Source: Rhodoplanes elegans (GTDB taxonomy: Bacteria; Pseudomonadota; Alphaproteobacteria; Rhizobiales; Xanthobacteraceae). From it: a stretch of DNA of 57,148 nucleotides. Position 1 is the first letter of the stretch. Each line of letters opens with the position of its first letter. Made by a program: the position numbers and the translations under genes. The notes under the pieces are model-generated. The model was given only the letters and a program-made list of their open reading frames with translations, was not told the DNA's origin and did no database searches. Location of the stretch: assembly GCF_016653355.1 (NCBI RefSeq), contig NZ_NHSK01000213.1, forward strand, positions 1 through 57,148. The letters run 5' to 3'. Shown here piece by piece: positions 19,403 to 27,613 of this stretch.

Positions 19403-20255
19403 GCGTGGTTGTCCTCGGCGAACTATACCGCGCCACGAAGCATGGAATCTGTCAACACCGCCGCTCTTAAATGACATGCAGTCCCCTCAGTTCCGCCGCG
19501 GCAGACGATCGGAATGAGCCACGAAAAGCACTGCGAACGTCTGTGTGAACGCCACTGTTTCCTGTTCACATAGGCCGAAATCGCACGAAATCGGCGATTC
19601 AGCCCATATTTCCTACCTTTCCGCACCACTGTCCGTCGGGCTCTAAGCCACGACTTCCCTAGCTTGCCCCTGGGAATGTGTGTCCCCCTATCGCTGCGAG
19701 CCGATACAATCGACCTCACTGACGTTCGGATCGGCTCTCCGCTTCTGAGGGGGACACACATTCCCAGGGGCAAGCTAGGGAAGTCGTGGCTCTGCGAGCC
19801 AACGACGGAACAGTGGGCGGAGCGATTTCCCAGGACGGGAGCCGTTCCCTTCCCTACCGGCGACCGTTCCATTGTTCCCCTCCAGCATCGCGGTCGCGAG
19901 ATCGCCGATCGCGCTCGCGATGCTGCGGGCATTTCGTCGTTTTCCCGAGTTCGTCGAGCTGCAATGTTTGAAAAGTCGCCAAATCGAAATTTCTCGATTC
20001 GCCGTCGCGCGATTTTTCGATTCCGGCGCTCGGGCTGCCGCGGCCGCGATATAATGAGGGATGGGCAGTTCTTTTGGCCACAGCGTGGCCAGATCGAGCC
20101 CCGACTAGACCGGCGAACGAAACTCGGCAGATTTTGGGTCGCCGTGACGCACGATCCCCTTTCGGATTGTAGTGTTACCGCTTCGGACCTGTGCTCGGTG
20201 TTTTGCTCCGAGCGCATCGCAACCGAGGTGCCTCACTCGGGGCTCCTCTTTGACC
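19403..20255. other. Noncoding, palindrome-rich region upstream of the coupling ATPase (candidate oriT)
   Basis: These 853 bases hold no convincing gene. Besides the 44-bp inverted repeat at 19,646-19,791 there is AGCATCGCG/CGCGATGCT (about 19,892-19,933), AATCGA/TCGATT repeats near 19,980-20,030, a TATAAT box at about 20,050 followed by an ATG with a 15-codon frame, and the first GTAGTGTTANCG motif at 20,169. Position directly before the TraG/TraD-like gene suggests a transfer or single-strand origin; that is inference. Confidence 0.5.
19646..19791. repeat. Perfect 44-bp inverted repeat with 58-base loop
   Basis: Arms 19,646-19,689 and 19,748-19,791 are exact reverse complements. Outside them the symmetry continues imperfectly to about 19,618 and 19,825 (CCGC-ACCACTG-TCCGTCG against CGACGGAACAGTGGGCGG). 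The loop contains an inner stem GAGCCGAT/ATCGGCTC. The arms include AGGGGGACACACATTCCCAG and its complement. Confidence 0.95.
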
Positions 20256-21557
20256 ATGCATCAGACGCCGCTCGTTCTCGGGGAGACTCTGCACAAAGAG
20301 GTCTTCGCTATTTCGCAGGATGACCGGCGGCGCCATCTGTATGTGCTCGGCGCGACAGGCACCGGCAAATCTACTTTCCTGGTGAACCTGATCCGCCAGG
20401 ACATGGCCAACGGCCACGGGCTCTCCTTCATCGACCCCCATGGCCAGGATGCAGAGAAGGCGCTTTCATACGTTCCCGCGAAGCGGGTCAAGCACGTCAC
20501 CTATTTCAATCCGGCCGATCTCGACCGCCCCGTCGGGTTCAATGTTCTCCAGGATGTCGCCGAAGACCAACGCGACACCGTGGCGGACAATGTAGTGTTA
20601 GCGTTCAAGCATCTCTGGCAGCATGAGAGCTGGGGCCCGAGCCTTGAACGCCTGCTGCTCCACAGCGTCCGCGCGCTGCTCGACACCGAAGGTTCCGACC
20701 TCCTCGGTATTGTCCGCATCCTCACCGAGGAGGGCTTCCGCGACTCGGTCGTCAAGCAATCGCGCAATCCTCTGACCTCACATTTCTGGCGCGAAGAGTT
20801 TCCATACTGGGCCGATCGCAACCTCGACCAGCGCATCGATCCTGTGCTCAACAAGGTCGAACGCGCTCTCGCACATCCGGCCGTCCGGAACGTGCTCTGC
20901 CAGTCGCCGAATCTCATCGACCTACGCAAGACGATGGACGAAGGGCGGATCCTCGTCGCCAACTTGTCGAAGGGTGTGCTCGGCGAGGGCAACGCTGCGT
21001 TCCTCGGCAGCCTGCTCATCTCCGCCATCGCACAGGCGGCGATCTCGCGTAGTGTTATCGCGGAGTCGGAACGCCGGATCTTTCATCTGTACGTCGACGA
21101 GTTCCAGAACTTCCCCACCGCGAGCATCAGCCTCATTCTCTCGGAAGCGAGAAAGTACGGGCTGACGCTCTGCTTGAGTAACCAGTTCCTCGGCCAGGTC
21201 CCCGAACTTCTCCGCAAATCCGTTCTCGCGAATGCCGCATCGTTTGTGTCGTTTCGCGTCGGCGCCGAGGATGCGCCGTTCATCGCAAAGCATCTCGGCT
21301 GGCCAAACCCCGATACGCTCCAGGGGCTGCCAAATTTCCGGGCCATGGGAAAGTTTATGATTTCCGGCAGTCCGAGCAGGCCGGTGACATTACGAACGCA
21401 CCCGCTTCCCGACCCAGACCTCGATCTCTCTGTTGAAGTCATCGCGTTCAGTCGCGCGACGCGGGCCCGCGCACGATCATCCGTAGAAGAACGTATCTCA
21501 CGGTTCTTGAAATTTGCTCAGCCGCCACGCCGCAAGAATACTAAGCTTAAGTGGTGA
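20256..21557 (+). CDS. TraG/TraD-like conjugative coupling ATPase
   Basis: A 433-residue ATPase: Walker A VLGATGTGKSTFLVNLIRQD (about 30-50), FIDPHGQDAEKALSYVP, FNPADLDRPVGFNVL, and Walker B IFHLYVDEFQNFPT (about 272-285) followed by SEARKYGLTLCLSNQFLGQV, the TraM-recognition/TraD C-terminal pattern. Coupling proteins bring relaxosome DNA to the secretion channel. There is no N-terminal membrane anchor, unlike typical VirD4; the next gene encodes a membrane protein that could supply one. The ATG at 20,256 was chosen as the first codon of the conserved region. Two GTAGTGTTANCG motifs lie within it. Confidence 0.85.
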   Translation: MHQTPLVLGETLHKEVFAISQDDRRRHLYVLGATGTGKSTFLVNLIRQDMANGHGLSFIDPHGQDAEKALSYVPAKRVKHVTYFNPADLDRPVGFNVLQDVAEDQRDTVADNVVLAFKHLWQHESWGPSLERLLLHSVRALLDTEGSDLLGIVRILTEEGFRDSVVKQSRNPLTSHFWREEFPYWADRNLDQRIDPVLNKVERALAHPAVRNVLCQSPNLIDLRKTMDEGRILVANLSKGVLGEGNAAFLGSLLISAIAQAAISRSVIAESERRIFHLYVDEFQNFPTASISLILSEARKYGLTLCLSNQFLGQVPELLRKSVLANAASFVSFRVGAEDAPFIAKHLGWPNPDTLQGLPNFRAMGKFMISGSPSRPVTLRTHPLPDPDLDLSVEVIAFSRATRARARSSVEERISRFLKFAQPPRRKNTKLKW

Positions 21558-23026
21558 CTTTCCCCGCCGCGACCTTGACGCGAGCCCGCACTACCGGCTG
21601 TATTTACCCGACGCTTGGGCCCGACGACATGCCGCTTCCGTCCGCAGAACTCTGGCGAACTTTCGATGCCATCCTTCTCGTGCTCATCGGGAACGCCGGC
21701 GTAGTGTTATCGGTGCCCATCCTCCTTTACGTAATCCGGACCTGCCGACCGGAGGCGGTCGGTCACTATCTGCGACCGAGCATTGTTGCCTTCGTGGTGG
21801 CAACACCAATAGCAGCGTCGTGGATATTCTCGATACCGGGCCCGGAATTGCCGACGTCCGAACGCGCCCGTTTTGTCATTTATTTTGCCGCCATATTCCC
21901 CATCCCGATGACACTGATTCTGATCGGGAAGTTCTTCGCATCGGAATACGCCGCTCACGATCATTCGTTCGACTGGGAGATTCCTGCCGCGCTCGCTGCG
22001 GTGTTCACCCTTCTCGCGAAAGCCATGTTCTCGGCCTACATCACGACACCGGCGGCGGACATGCCCCAGCTGGTGACCTGGTCGCTCGCGCTCTGCGGCG
22101 TAGCTTTCGCGGGAGGTTGGCTGGTCGACCACCATCCGACCCTGTCGTTTTCCCAAGCGGAACCATCGGACGCCGAACTCGCCGCTCCAACGTCCAAAAA
22201 GAGCACCGATGCAGCTGCCATTTTCGGAGCGTCGACTCCTCTTCTTCAGCCGGACGAACACGTCCCGAGTACGCAGGCACGCACCGTGGCCAGCCCCGTG
22301 GCTCAGGGGGAACCTCTCACGCCATTGTCCGAACCTCCCGCCGCGGCGGCGCTCGAAGACACGACCGAAAACACCTTCGATGATTCTTCGTCCCCCGCTG
22401 TCCCGATCGAACTAGAAGCCTCCACCGAAAATCTCGAGTTATCCATTCCCGAAAACCCCGGCGCCATTGCCGCCCTCCCCGCCACGATTTCTGCCGGCGA
22501 CGGCGCGCCTCCTCCGGTTCCCGAGATCCCGTCCGCCTCATCGGTCGAAACGATCCAGCTCAAGCTGAAACGCTCACAACGCTCCTCTGTATTGGGCGCG
22601 GTGATATTCACGGTGGATGCGCGCGTGTCGCTCCCGCGCGCCGACCTGGAACTCGTACGAAAATATCGTCTCGGCAGCATCATCGTCTACGACAGCAAGG
22701 CTCGCACGGCGAGTTCCGAGGCGCTCACCGAACACCTGAAAGGCGTCCGGGATGAGGGGTTCGCCGGTCTTCGTAGCGACAAGCCGGTCAACAGCATTGG
22801 AAAGAGCCTGTACCGCCTCGCTCGCGCATCCGCGAGCGCGACGATGATGGCCCTCGCCTTGCGGATCACCATCGAGAGCCTGATCAAGGGCGTCCATATC
22901 GAATGCAAGAGCCTTGGCGAACTCATTGAAGCGGAGAACGCGATCTGCGAATCCGCCGAGTTCATCAAGAAGTACCTTTCGCTGGCGTCCACGTTCGACG
23001 GCCGGGAGGAGATCGTTGAAATCTGA
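21551..23026 (+). CDS. Membrane protein of the mobilisation operon, unknown function
   Basis: A 491-residue protein without a recognised family. Five membrane segments lie between about residues 37 and 185, then a Pro/Ala/Glu/Ser-rich linker (about 190-330) and a C-terminal cytoplasmic domain of about 150 residues (TIQLKLKRSQRSSVLGAVIF onward) with helical character. The GTG at 21,551 overlaps the upstream stop by seven bases; an ATG at 21,629 (MPLPSAELWRTF) is an alternative start. Sitting between two DNA-pump ATPases that lack membrane anchors, it may tether one of them. Confidence 0.65.
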   Translation: MVTFPAATLTRARTTGCIYPTLGPDDMPLPSAELWRTFDAILLVLIGNAGVVLSVPILLYVIRTCRPEAVGHYLRPSIVAFVVATPIAASWIFSIPGPELPTSERARFVIYFAAIFPIPMTLILIGKFFASEYAAHDHSFDWEIPAALAAVFTLLAKAMFSAYITTPAADMPQLVTWSLALCGVAFAGGWLVDHHPTLSFSQAEPSDAELAAPTSKKSTDAAAIFGASTPLLQPDEHVPSTQARTVASPVAQGEPLTPLSEPPAAAALEDTTENTFDDSSSPAVPIELEASTENLELSIPENPGAIAALPATISAGDGAPPPVPEIPSASSVETIQLKLKRSQRSSVLGAVIFTVDARVSLPRADLELVRKYRLGSIIVYDSKARTASSEALTEHLKGVRDEGFAGLRSDKPVNSIGKSLYRLARASASATMMALALRITIESLIKGVHIECKSLGELIEAENAICESAEFIKKYLSLASTFDGREEIVEI

Positions 23027-25127
23027 CCACCCGGTGTATACGCCCTTTCTTCGCCGCTTCACCGACGAGGCAGCGCGCGACCTCGCTGGTACGATTGAAC
23101 TGTATCGTCGTGTACAGGCCACATATCAGGCGAGCGTCTTCTCTCAGTCCGACGCCGCTGAGCGGTTCCATTCGATCGTCATCGACGGCGTCGGAAAGGT
23201 CGTATCCCTTCCGTCCAGTCCCGCGATCGGACAGGCACTCGAACGTTGCCAGCGGGCGATCATCGTCGACGAAGAAGTGATCTTCAGCTTCCCGGATATC
23301 GACTGGCCGAACGCCCGGCTCTCGATGAAGGAACAGACCGACCTTGCCCGGTTCCTTCGCGCCAAGGAACACTTCCTCGCCAACCAGGACAAGGTCATTG
23401 AGAAGCTCTACCTCGTTCTCGGTAACCTTATCGCGGGCATCATCAAGGATCTGCCTCCCCTGCCAGCGGCGAAGGCGTCGTTCCTTGTTCCGCTGGTCGT
23501 GCTCCTGCCGGAGCCGGGCGCTCTGATTGCCGCTCTCACCAACGCACTTGCCGACCCGGCGATCGGCGACGCAGGAATTCTCACGAAGCTCCGCAACCAG
23601 CTCGCAGACAATGTTTGGGCCGCTTCAGGCATTCCGCCTGGCACCGAGCCCAAGAAGCCGCTGCTGACGGCCGACGATTCGGACCTCTCGCCGGAAGAGC
23701 TCGCGCAGACCTATCTCAACGGCACTCCGCTACTCGACCTGTTCCTCACGCCGGTTCCGTTCGTGATCCCCGAGCGGGTTCGCATGGAGCACACCCACAT
23801 CATCGGCGGATCGGGCCATGGCAAAACGCAGCTGCTGCAGCACTTGATCCTGAGTGACCTCCGAGGCGACACGCAGCCCGCCCTCATCGTCATAGACAGC
23901 CAGGGCGAGATGCTGAACACCATCCATACCCGCGATTTCGGGAGCGCTATAACCGATCGGGTCGTCCTCATCGATCCGGAAGACATCGAGCATCCGCCAG
24001 CCCTCAACATGTTCGACGCGGCGAACGGGCGGCTTTCCGGGTACTCGCGCCTGCACCGAGAGCAGATCGAAGCGAGCGTGATCGAACTCTACAATTACAT
24101 CTTTGCCGCGATTGCAGCGGAAATGACATCGCGGCAGAGCACCGCCTTCGCCTTCGTAACCCGCCTTATTCTCTCCGTCGAAGGAGCGACCATTCACACG
24201 TTGCGAGAACTGATGGAAGAGTCCGCGGCGACCATCCAGCAGAGCCGCTTTGAACCTCACATCAGGCGTCTCGACCGTACGTCCCAGGCCTACTTCGAGA
24301 ACCAGTTCTTCACGAAGAAGTACGCTGACCTGAAACAGCAGATCGCCCGCCGCCTGTACTCCGTCCTCAGCGTCCCGAGCTTTGATCGCATGTTCTCCTC
24401 GAAGGTGAACAAGCTCGACATGTTCGAGGCGATCCAGAACCGTCGTATCGTCCTCATCAACACGAGCAAGTCATTGCTCAAATCGGACGCCTCTGCGCTC
24501 TTCGGCCGGTATGCCATCGCGCTCGCCATCCGGGCGGCATTCGAGCGCGTCGCCACCCCCGAACGCCCGCCTTGCTACCTCATCATCGACGAGGCCCAGG
24601 AGTACTTCGACGAGAACATCCAGACCCTCCTGGAGCAGGCCCGCAAAATGAACGTCGGCGTCGTGCTCGCTCACCAGCACCTCGACCAGCTCACCCCGGC
24701 TCTGCGCTCGTCGATCGCCGCGAACACCAGCATCAAGCTTGCCGGTGGGATTTCGGACAGAGACGCCCGCGCCCTCGCACCCGACATGAATTCGACCGGT
24801 GATTTCATCCGGTCGATGCACAAGAAGCCGCGATCTACTGAGTTCGCCTGTTACGTCCGGAACCACACGAGCTGCGCCATCCGTCTCGAAGTCCCCTTCG
24901 GAACGCTCGAAGCGCAGCCGCGACTGACGGCACATCGCCACGCTGACCTGATCGCCAGCATCCGGGCGCGATATGCGTATCGGGCCGACGAGCTACCCGT
25001 CACTCGCGAAACGCCAGAGGCGCTCGCCGCGACTGCAGAGGCGTCCGATAGTAAGCCCGCCGCCCCGGAACCGGCGCCGGCATCGGAGAGTGCCAAGGCT
25101 CCGGATGCGTCCGTGGGAAAATGGTAA
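23016..25127 (+). CDS. HerA/FtsK-like AAA ATPase of the mobilisation operon
   Basis: A 703-residue protein. An N-terminal domain of about 250 residues precedes Walker A HIIGGSGHGKTQLLQHLI (about 260-277), IVIDSQGEMLNTI, and Walker B CYLIIDEAQEYFDENIQTLL (about 520-539) followed by ARKMNVGVVLAHQHLDQL and an arginine-containing end. This resembles the VirB4/TraD-like DUF87 group. The TTG at 23,016 is chosen because GGGAGGA lies just five bases upstream; it overlaps the previous gene by 11 bases. The last 45 residues are Ala/Pro-rich. Confidence 0.8.
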   Translation: MKSDHPVYTPFLRRFTDEAARDLAGTIELYRRVQATYQASVFSQSDAAERFHSIVIDGVGKVVSLPSSPAIGQALERCQRAIIVDEEVIFSFPDIDWPNARLSMKEQTDLARFLRAKEHFLANQDKVIEKLYLVLGNLIAGIIKDLPPLPAAKASFLVPLVVLLPEPGALIAALTNALADPAIGDAGILTKLRNQLADNVWAASGIPPGTEPKKPLLTADDSDLSPEELAQTYLNGTPLLDLFLTPVPFVIPERVRMEHTHIIGGSGHGKTQLLQHLILSDLRGDTQPALIVIDSQGEMLNTIHTRDFGSAITDRVVLIDPEDIEHPPALNMFDAANGRLSGYSRLHREQIEASVIELYNYIFAAIAAEMTSRQSTAFAFVTRLILSVEGATIHTLRELMEESAATIQQSRFEPHIRRLDRTSQAYFENQFFTKKYADLKQQIARRLYSVLSVPSFDRMFSSKVNKLDMFEAIQNRRIVLINTSKSLLKSDASALFGRYAIALAIRAAFERVATPERPPCYLIIDEAQEYFDENIQTLLEQARKMNVGVVLAHQHLDQLTPALRSSIAANTSIKLAGGISDRDARALAPDMNSTGDFIRSMHKKPRSTEFACYVRNHTSCAIRLEVPFGTLEAQPRLTAHRHADLIASIRARYAYRADELPVTRETPEALAATAEASDSKPAAPEPAPASESAKAPDASVGKW

Positions 25128-25229
25128 AATATTTCTCGGAGCGCATTGCTTTGCATAGCGCCACATAGCTGCGCGTTCCGCAGTATTGGTTACGTTGACC
25201 AAAGCATTATTGAGCGTATTCCACCATGC

Positions 25230-26174
25230 ATGGAAACACTCACGACCCGTCACTATAGATCGCGATGGAAGCCCGCCCCTCTTCTCGGCAAGAACGGCGA
25301 GAAGAAGGAAGCTCGCATTCATCCCAGAGATATCGAGGCGTTCGCCGTGCTCGACCGCTTCGGCGTGCTGCCACTCGATTACGTTCACGCCCTCATCGGG
25401 GGCAATCTCGCCGCACTCCGCTCCCGCTTCAATCTTCTGTGGTCGCCCCCGAATTTTTATCTCAGCCGCCCCGACGGCCAGCGGAGATGCGCCAACGCGA
25501 ACTATCGTTACCTGGTCTACGCGAACGGCACCCAGGCCAAGGCACTCTTGCGGGAGCGCGGTCATGCCCTTGCTCACCGGCGCGCGAGCCCGTTTCCCCA
25601 CCAGCTCATGGAGTCGATGATCGCGGCGTCCATCCACATCGGGATCGCCGGATCTCCGGATCTTCGTCTCATCGATTGGAACCGAATCAAGGCCGAGACC
25701 GGCAGTCCCGCCGCTTCGATCCCGCTTCCGCGCGGCAGCTCGATTGTCCCCGACTGGGAGCCGTTTATCATCGAGTATGCCGGTTCGCCGAAGTCCGCCT
25801 TCCGGTTCTTTCCGGGGTTCGAGGCGGACACCGGCACCGAGCCCGTCGATGCCGCCGACCTTGAGCGGTCGTCGATCCGTGGAAAGTTCGAGGACTACCT
25901 CTCCGTCGTTAAGGCCCGCACGTACGAGTCGCACTTCGGCGTGAGCACCTTCTTCATTCCCTTCGTCACCACGACCGAACGGCGGATGACGTCGATGATC
26001 GCGCTGCTGCTGAAGCTCACGGGCGGCAAGGGCTCGCCCAACTTCCTCTTCAAGCACGTCCCGAGCTTCACGGCTCCGGAGCGGCTTGCTCCACCGACCG
26101 GCCACATGCTGACCGACCCTTGGCAGCGGGCTGGCTTCCCTCCAATCAACCTCGACACAATCGAAGGGAGGTGA
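25230..26174 (+). CDS. Replication-relaxation family protein (putative relaxase accessory/relaxase)
   Basis: A 314-residue protein that fits the replication-relaxation family: an N-terminal winged-helix part (IHPRDIEAFAVLDRFGVLPLDYVHALIGG ... LRSRFNLLWSPPNFYLSRP), the conserved SMIAASIHIGI step, and the nuclease-like core with WEPFIIEYAGSPKSAFRFFPGFEADTGTEPV and RSSIRGKFEDYLSVVKARTYESHFGV. Members are encoded with TraG-like ATPases on plasmids and conjugative elements of several phyla and are thought to act in DNA processing. The ATG at 25,230 starts METLTTRHYRSRW. It is the only relaxase candidate I find in the element. Confidence 0.72.
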   Translation: METLTTRHYRSRWKPAPLLGKNGEKKEARIHPRDIEAFAVLDRFGVLPLDYVHALIGGNLAALRSRFNLLWSPPNFYLSRPDGQRRCANANYRYLVYANGTQAKALLRERGHALAHRRASPFPHQLMESMIAASIHIGIAGSPDLRLIDWNRIKAETGSPAASIPLPRGSSIVPDWEPFIIEYAGSPKSAFRFFPGFEADTGTEPVDAADLERSSIRGKFEDYLSVVKARTYESHFGVSTFFIPFVTTTERRMTSMIALLLKLTGGKGSPNFLFKHVPSFTAPERLAPPTGHMLTDPWQRAGFPPINLDTIEGR

Positions 26175-26179
26175 TGCGA

Positions 26180-26362
26180 ATGACACTCGACGACAAGATC
26201 GCCCGCGTCAAAGACCTCATCGGCAAACGCGAGGAGATCGATGCGGAACTCGCCGTGCTGCTATCCGGCGCCGCGCGGGAACCGCGCAAAATGCGCTGCT
26301 CGATCTGCGACACCGAAGGCCACACGGCTCGCACGTGCACGCAAAAGACCGGGGCGGCTTAG
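26180..26362 (+). CDS. Small CCHC zinc-knuckle protein
   Basis: A 60-residue protein: a helical N-terminal part (DDKIARVKDLIGKREEIDAELAVLL) and a C-terminal zinc knuckle CSICDTEGHTARTC, an exact CX2CX4HX4C retroviral-type motif that normally binds single-stranded nucleic acid. The ATG at 26,180 is preferred over 26,174 because GGGAGG then sits seven bases upstream. It follows the replication-relaxation gene by a few bases and may belong to the relaxosome or to RNA control. CCHC knuckles of this type are rare in bacteria. Confidence 0.72.
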   Translation: MTLDDKIARVKDLIGKREEIDAELAVLLSGAAREPRKMRCSICDTEGHTARTCTQKTGAA

Positions 26363-26372
26363 CTGCCGCCCC
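26351..26372. terminator. Shared hairpin between convergent genes
   Basis: GGGGCGGC (26,351-26,358) and GCCGCCCC (26,365-26,372) form an 8-bp stem whose loop contains the TAG stop of the zinc-knuckle gene. It lies between convergent genes and can serve both. Confidence 0.55.
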
Positions 26373-26389
26373 GTACTTCCGCCCGACCG

Positions 26390-26632
26390 CTACTCTTCAG
26401 GATCGGGTGCTTCCCCGTTCTGGAGCGGAGGGATGAGGACGAACTGTCCCTCCCACGCTCCCACGGGGATGCTGTTGAGCTTGACCGAGAGTCCTTCCTC
26501 GCCGTTGCGCAGCTCCCACGCTGCGCCGATCGTCTGCCATCCCGATCCGACCTTGGCGCGGGCGAGGTACTTCGGCCGCCGGACTTCCCGCTGCCGCGAG
26601 CGCGCCGGCAGTGCGCGCGATACGTCCACCAT
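26390..26632 (-). CDS. DUF736-like small protein
   Basis: An 80-residue product whose core KVGSGWQTIGAAWELRNGEEGLSVKLNSIPVGAWEGQFVLIPPLQ resembles the DUF736 family of small plasmid-borne proteins, with the aromatic/Gly start and the hydrophobic LIPP ending. The start at 26,632 (MVDVSRALPARS) precedes the conserved part; no strong ribosome-binding site is visible. It is the only minus-strand gene in this part and converges on the zinc-knuckle gene. Function is unknown. Confidence 0.62.
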   Translation of the reverse strand: MVDVSRALPARSRQREVRRPKYLARAKVGSGWQTIGAAWELRNGEEGLSVKLNSIPVGAWEGQFVLIPPLQNGEAPDPEE

Positions 26633-26793
26633 TCGTCTCTCGCTTTCTCCTGCCCTGAGTGCAGGCGGCCGAGCGTGATTGGTGGCCGTCCCGCGCCTCC
26701 GCCTGCACTCACTTCTGTCCACATCGTAGCATCCGGCCGACCGCTGCCTCCCCTCTCCCATGAGACAATGTTCATAGGAGAAAGGAGGCACAG

Positions 26794-27570
26794 ATGCCCT
26801 CGTTCGTTGACTTCCAGGAGTTGAAAGCGAAGGTCGGATTCGACCAGGTGATCCAGGTTCTGGGTCTCACGCTCAAGAAGCACGGGCACCAATACCGCGG
26901 CTGTTGCCCGGTTCACGCCGGCAACGACCGTACGCTCGTGGTCACCCCTCCCAAGGGCTTCTACTGCTTCGCCAAGCGCGAAGGAGGAGACCAGATCGCC
27001 CTCGTTGCCCACGTGCGGCAATGCCCTCCCAAGGAGGCGGCCGCCTTCCTCGCGGAGCGCACCGGAACGGTACAAGTTCCCCGCACGCGGAACGGTACCG
27101 TTCCCGGAACAGTTCCAGCCCCCCAACAGCCCCCGGGAACAGCGGCCTTGCGGCCGCTCGACTATCTTCTCGCCGAGCATGAAGGGGTGCAGGCCCTCGG
27201 CATCTCGCCGGAGACCGCGAAGGAGTTCGGGGCGGGATATGCCGGCAAGGGCATCATGCGCGGCCGGCTCGCCATCCCCATCCACGATCGCGCGGGCACC
27301 TTGCTCGCCTACTGCGGCCGGGCGCTCGGCGATCAGCAGCCGGAGCTCACCTTCCCCAACAATTTTCAACCCGAGGGGGTGATCTTCAACGCGAATCGGG
27401 CGACGTCCGGAGAGCTTCACCTCGTCCGCGAACCACTCGAAGTCCTCACCGCCCATCAAGCCGGGTTGGAGAACGTGGTCTGCTTTCTCACGGAAGGGAT
27501 CACCGCGCAGCAGTGGGAAATGCTTGCCGCATTGCAGGACGAACTCCAGTGCGACCGCGTGTACTTTTGA
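26794..27570 (+). CDS. DnaG-like primase (zinc-finger plus Toprim remnants)
   Basis: A 258-residue protein. The N-terminal CHC2-type finger (QYRGCCPVHAGNDRTLVV ... FYCFAKREGGDQIALVAHV) keeps CPVH and the first later Cys, but the last Cys of the usual CFGC is Lys. After a Pro/Thr/Val linker (about 90-118) comes a Toprim-like part: GISPETAKEFGAGYAGKGIM, RLAIPIHDRAGTLLAYCGR and LVREPLEVLTAHQAGLENVV, where the normal EGxxD reads EPLEV. It probably primes plasmid or transfer replication, but the altered motifs make activity uncertain. AAAGGAGG precedes the ATG. Confidence 0.75.
   Translation: MPSFVDFQELKAKVGFDQVIQVLGLTLKKHGHQYRGCCPVHAGNDRTLVVTPPKGFYCFAKREGGDQIALVAHVRQCPPKEAAAFLAERTGTVQVPRTRNGTVPGTVPAPQQPPGTAALRPLDYLLAEHEGVQALGISPETAKEFGAGYAGKGIMRGRLAIPIHDRAGTLLAYCGRALGDQQPELTFPNNFQPEGVIFNANRATSGELHLVREPLEVLTAHQAGLENVVCFLTEGITAQQWEMLAALQDELQCDRVYF
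27064..27116. repeat. Three GGAAC/GTTCC inverted repeats inside the primase gene
   Basis: Sites: 27,064-27,080 (5-7-5), 27,089-27,104 (GGAACGGTACCGTTCC, perfect 16-nt palindrome) and 27,106-27,116 (5-1-5). They fall in the region coding for the linker between zinc finger and Toprim part, where the protein sequence is weakly constrained. Confidence 0.7.
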
Positions 27571-27613
27571 CGGAGCGATTGCTCCGCAGCCGCCCATTCT
27601 TTGGGCGGCTTCT
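27571..27613 (+). terminator. Hairpins after the primase gene
   Basis: CGGAGC/GCTCCG (27,571-27,586) is followed by GCCGCCCA/TGGGCGGC (27,589-27,609) and TTCTCT. It lies between convergent genes and is a probable terminator with a weak T run. Confidence 0.55.

Noticed and set aside
20060-20108. 15-codon frame starting five bases after a TATAAT box
   Set aside because: Could be a leaderless leader peptide, but it is too short to judge and lies in a region full of palindromes.
19418-20217. 264-codon minus-strand frame over the palindrome-rich gap
   Set aside because: It runs through the 44-bp inverted repeat and shows Arg/Ser-rich, family-free sequence without a ribosome-binding site.
20256-26174. 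Full type IV secretion system
   Set aside because: Only a coupling ATPase, a HerA/FtsK-like ATPase, one membrane protein and a relaxation-family protein are visible; no VirB3/6/8/9/10-like genes are found.
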